64,000 bases of DNA from Kineosporia babensis. Lineage in GTDB: Bacteria > Actinomycetota > Actinomycetes > Actinomycetales > Kineosporiaceae. The notes under the pieces are model-generated. The model saw only the letters and a list, made by a program, of their open reading frames with translations, searched no databases and had not been told where the DNA came from. Below are positions 61,131 to 64,000 of the stretch, one piece after another (within the stretch, counting starts at the first letter, position 1; every line of letters begins with the position of its first letter). The position numbers and the translations under genes are program-made. Location: contig NZ_JAJOMB010000004.1 in assembly GCF_021129305.1 (NCBI RefSeq), positions 124,001 to 188,000 on the forward strand, given 5' to 3'.

Positions 61131-62848
61131 CTTCCGGTTCGGGTGGAGCTGAGGGTGGTGTGGACGGCCCTGGCCACGAGGCTGAGAGAGACGGCCCCGG
61201 CATCAGGGGTGCCGAGGCTGCGCTCGGCGTGGGTGCGGGCCCGGCCGGTGCGCGGGATCAGGTCGGCGGTGCCGGTGGCGGCCTTCTCGCCGGCGGCAGC
61301 GGCAGCGCCCCAGGCGGTGAGGCCGTCCGAGCCCTCACCGACCGCGGCCCGGTAGGCCTCGTCCAGCGGGATCAGCACGTCGACCAGGGTCTTGTCGCCG
61401 AGCTGGGCGCCACCGGTCTCGGTGATCGCGTTGCGGGCGGCATGCACGGCCTCGGCCAGGGTTTCGGCGTTGGGGATGTCGATGTCGCCCAGCCGCTGAC
61501 CCACCCGGCGCAGGGCCAGGCCCCACAGCGCACCGGAAGTACCACCGGCCCGGTCGGCCCAGGCGTCGGCGGCGGCGGTCAGCACCGAGCCGGCGCCGGC
61601 ACCCGCGTCGTAGGCGGCGTGCCCGGCCTGGGCCGCAGCCTTGATCCCGCGCTGCATGCCGATGCCGTGGTCACCGTCACCGGCGATCGCGTCGATCCGG
61701 CCGAGCTCGTCCACGTTGGCATCGATGGTCGCCTCGACCACGTCGAGCAACTCGACCAGGACCGCGGCCGTGGCGCGCGAATCGTCCGTGGTCGGAGCAA
61801 TGTCCTCGAAGGCGTCCGCGGCCAGCACCACCCGGCGCTCACCGGTGGCCGCCACCGACCCCCGGCGGAAGGCCGGGGAGTCGGCGGGGTCGAGCCACAG
61901 CTCTTCGAGCTCGGAGTCCAGCCAGGTCAGGGTCAGCGAGACGCCGGCCATGTCGAAGCTGGTGCACAGCTCGCCGACCTCGGGGCCGACGACGGTGACG
62001 CCGGCGGCCTCGAGCAGCTTGCTGATCTTGCGGTAGGTCACGAACAGTTCTTCGTGCTTGACCGTGCCCAGGCCGTTGAGCAGCACCGCGGCCCGCTTCC
62101 CGGCGCCCTCGGGCAGCTCGGCGAGCAGCCGCTCGACCAGCAGCTGAGCCAACTGGTCGGCGGTGGGCAGGTCGACCTCGTCGAGGCCGGGCTCACCGTG
62201 GATGCCCAGCCCGATCGCCATCTTGCCCTCGGGCACGGTGAACAGCGGCTCGGAGGCACCGGGCAGGGTGCATCCGGAGAACGCCACGCCGATGCTGCGG
62301 GTGCGGTCGTTGGCCCGCTGGGCCAGGTCGGTGACCTGGTCCAGCGAGAGACCGCGGGAGGCAGCCGCGCCGGCGATCTTGAAGACCACCAGGTCGCCGG
62401 CGATACCCCGGCGCTTGGTGATCTCCTCGACCGAGGCGCTGCAGATGTCGTCGGTGACCCGGACGGTGCGGACCTGGATCCCGTTGTCCCGGAGGCGTTC
62501 CTGCGCAGCGTCGAAGTTCAGGCAGTCGCCGGCGTAGTTGCCGTAGCTCAGCAGGACGCCCCCGCCGCGCTCGACGTTCTTGCTGACGCTGACCACCTGC
62601 TGGGTGCTGGGCGAGGCGAAGACGTTGCCGAGCACCGCCCCGTCCGCCAGCCCCGGCCCGACCAGACCGGCGAAGGCCGGGTAGTGACCCGAGCCGCCGC
62701 CGATCACCACGGCCACCTGCCCGTTCGGGGCCTCGGTGGCGCGGGCCACTCCGCCGGGCACGGCCACCACGCGATCGGCGTGGGCGGCGACGAAGCCCTC
62801 GGTCATCTCGTCGGCGAAGGCCGCCGGATCGTTGACCAAGCGAGTCAT
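61127..62848 (-). CDS. Dihydroxyacetone kinase family protein (DhaK-DhaL fusion; erythrulose kinase candidate)
   Basis: 573 residues. The DhaK domain (1-330) has [12 protein letters not shown] and the substrate-binding His217 (GLGIHGEPG) that forms a hemiaminal with the ketose. The DhaL ATP-binding domain (360-570) has the Asp cluster [12 protein letters not shown] (389-397). Single-chain ATP-dependent Dak kinases phosphorylate dihydroxyacetone, and in mycobacteria the related DerK and LerK use D- or L-erythrulose. The company of RpiB and TPI-like genes favours erythrulose. Confidence 0.9.
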   Translation of the reverse strand: MTRLVNDPAAFADEMTEGFVAAHADRVVAVPGGVARATEAPNGQVAVVIGGGSGHYPAFAGLVGPGLADGAVLGNVFASPSTQQVVSVSKNVERGGGVLLSYGNYAGDCLNFDAAQERLRDNGIQVRTVRVTDDICSASVEEITKRRGIAGDLVVFKIAGAAASRGLSLDQVTDLAQRANDRTRSIGVAFSGCTLPGASEPLFTVPEGKMAIGLGIHGEPGLDEVDLPTADQLAQLLVERLLAELPEGAGKRAAVLLNGLGTVKHEELFVTYRKISKLLEAAGVTVVGPEVGELCTSFDMAGVSLTLTWLDSELEELWLDPADSPAFRRGSVAATGERRVVLAADAFEDIAPTTDDSRATAAVLVELLDVVEATIDANVDELGRIDAIAGDGDHGIGMQRGIKAAAQAGHAAYDAGAGAGSVLTAAADAWADRAGGTSGALWGLALRRVGQRLGDIDIPNAETLAEAVHAARNAITETGGAQLGDKTLVDVLIPLDEAYRAAVGEGSDGLTAWGAAAAAGEKAATGTADLIPRTGRARTHAERSLGTPDAGAVSLSLVARAVHTTLSSTRTGR

Positions 62849-62880
62849 TGCAGTTTCCTCCGGGGGGTTTTACAGGAAGG

Positions 62881-64000
62881 TCAGTGCCCGGCCGAGACGG
62901 TCGTGGACCGCTCGTCGGCGGAGACCTGCTGGCGGCGGCTGAGCGCCACCATGAGCACGCAGGAGACCAGCATCAGCGCGCCGACCAGGAAGAACGCCGG
63001 CTTGAAGTCGCCGCCGTTGGCGTCCTTGATCCAGCCGGTGACGAACGGGGCGGCGAAGCCGGCCAGGTTGCCCATGGTGTTGATCAGGGCGATACCGGCC
63101 GCCGCGGCGGCACCGGTGAGGAACTGCGTCGGCACGGTCCAGAAGTTGGGCAGCGCGGCGAAGATCGAGCAGGCGGTGACGGTGATGCAGGCGATGGTCA
63201 GCTGCGGGGAGCCGGCGTACAGGGCCAGCGGGATGCTGATCGCGCCGGTGAAGGCGGGGATCGCGATGTGCCCGGTCTTCACCCCGACCTTGGTGGCGTG
63301 CTTGGACACCAGGAACAGCACGATCGCGGCCGGCACGTACGGGATGGCGGTGATCAGGCCCTTCTCGACCAGGCCGAACTCGACGTCGTACTGCTCCTGG
63401 AAGCCGGAGATCACGGTCGGCAGGAAGAACGCCAGGGTGTACAGGCCGTAGATGAAGCCGAAGTAGATGGCGCTCAGGGTCCAGACCCGGCCGCTGGAGA
63501 GGGCGACCTTGAGGTCGGCCAGACCGTGACCGGACTTCTCCTCGGAGCCCTCCTTGGTGGCGTTCTCCTTGGCGATCGCGTCGGTCAGCCAGGCCTTCTC
63601 GGCGGTGTTCAGCCACTTGGCGTCGTTCGGGGAGTCGGCCAGGTAGAACCAGGCGATGACACCGACGATGATCGCCGGGGCGCCGACGCCGAGGAACATG
63701 AACCGCCAGCCCTCGAGGCCGAAGAACACACCGTCGTGGGTCATCAGCCAGCCGGCCAGCGGGGCGCCGATCACGCTGGTGAGCGGCTGGGCCAGGTAGA
63801 AGGTGGCCAGCACGCGGACCCGGTAGCGGGCCGGGACCCACAGGCTCAGGAAGAGGATCGCGCCGGGGAAGAAGCCGGCCTCGGCCACACCCAGGGCGAA
63901 CCGCAGCCAGGCGAGCTGGGTGAAGTCCTGGACCCAGGTGAACAGCACCGCGACGATGCCCCAGGTGACCATGATCCGGGCCAGCCAGCGGCGGGCGCCG
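62881..64000 (-). CDS. MFS transporter, ACS (anion:cation symporter) family, 5' end beyond window
   Basis: At least 372 codons read leftward from the window edge; the frame is still open there (RRWLARIMVTWG), so the start is outside. It has about ten visible membrane segments and the ACS features FALGVAEAGFFPGAILFLSLW and LPNFWTVPTQFL. Relatives import sugar acids such as tartrate, glucarate and hexuronates. First visible gene of the operon, probably importing the polyol or acid processed downstream. Confidence 0.9.
   Translation of the reverse strand, partial: GARRWLARIMVTWGIVAVLFTWVQDFTQLAWLRFALGVAEAGFFPGAILFLSLWVPARYRVRVLATFYLAQPLTSVIGAPLAGWLMTHDGVFFGLEGWRFMFLGVGAPAIIVGVIAWFYLADSPNDAKWLNTAEKAWLTDAIAKENATKEGSEEKSGHGLADLKVALSSGRVWTLSAIYFGFIYGLYTLAFFLPTVISGFQEQYDVEFGLVEKGLITAIPYVPAAIVLFLVSKHATKVGVKTGHIAIPAFTGAISIPLALYAGSPQLTIACITVTACSIFAALPNFWTVPTQFLTGAAAAAGIALINTMGNLAGFAAPFVTGWIKDANGGDFKPAFFLVGALMLVSCVLMVALSRRQQVSADERSTTVSAGH

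Noticed and set aside
61124-63451. A 775-codon open frame on the plus strand
   Set aside because: Antisense to the Dak kinase and ACS transporter genes; no recognisable protein features.

Overview
The window looks like chromosomal DNA from a high-GC actinobacterium. GC is roughly 65-72 percent, GTG starts are common, many genes are joined by 4-bp GTGA or ATGA overlaps, and the regulator and glycosidase families are typical of soil actinomycetes. A Kineosporia-like or related lineage would fit, but this is inference from style and gene content; no rRNA or other taxonomic marker is present. I found no tRNA, rRNA, CRISPR array, insertion sequence or phage.

Layout. 1-5 kb: glycoside utilisation genes (5'-truncated GH43, MFS transporter, GH2 beta-glycosidase). 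5-10.4 kb: luciferase-like monooxygenase, a frameshifted flavodoxin lipoprotein, a drug-type MFS exporter, an aldo/keto reductase, a divergent MmyB-type regulator and a SUKH-like protein. 10.5-15.8 kb: aldehyde dehydrogenase plus MFS transporter, a RidA/HxlR divergent pair and a MarR/NAD-oxidoreductase pair. 15.8-17.2 kb: a scar region with a decayed Uma2-type nuclease gene and one low-GC orphan gene. 17.2-18.8 kb: a secreted subtilase.

18.8-25.8 kb is one operon for hydantoin or dihydropyrimidine breakdown: N-carbamoyl amidohydrolase, dihydropyrimidinase, an F420-type oxidoreductase and a complete ABC importer. 26-34.5 kb is mixed and poorly described: GNAT, two members of an unrecognised paralogous family, a CGNR protein, an SDR, a tandem sensor kinase plus degenerate kinase, an SMP-30 lactonase and a lipoprotein.

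34.5-43.5 kb is a second nitrogen-compound module in two divergent units. Leftward runs an ABC importer plus creatininase. Rightward run an FCD regulator, acetamidase/formamidase, an AtzH-amidase fusion, an isochorismatase-type hydrolase and a cupin. Two FadR-like palindromes lie between them. Together they look like a regulated import-and-hydrolysis route for a carbamoyl or ureide compound.

43.5-58 kb holds housekeeping and assorted genes: mqo, VOC and cupin proteins, uvrA, a Nudix protein, IMP dehydrogenase, an orphan methyltransferase-like protein, an MFS/ArsR pair with an operator-like palindrome, a J-domain protein, a 3-hydroxyacyl-CoA dehydrogenase and a secreted GH6 glucanase. 58.2 kb to the right edge is a leftward, translationally coupled operon. 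It encodes an ACS-type importer, a Dak-type kinase, an RpiB-type isomerase, a divergent triosephosphate-isomerase-like enzyme, a xylose-isomerase-like epimerase and a 6PGDH-like dehydrogenase. It resembles tetritol/erythrulose phosphate catabolism and ends in a perfect 34-bp palindrome.
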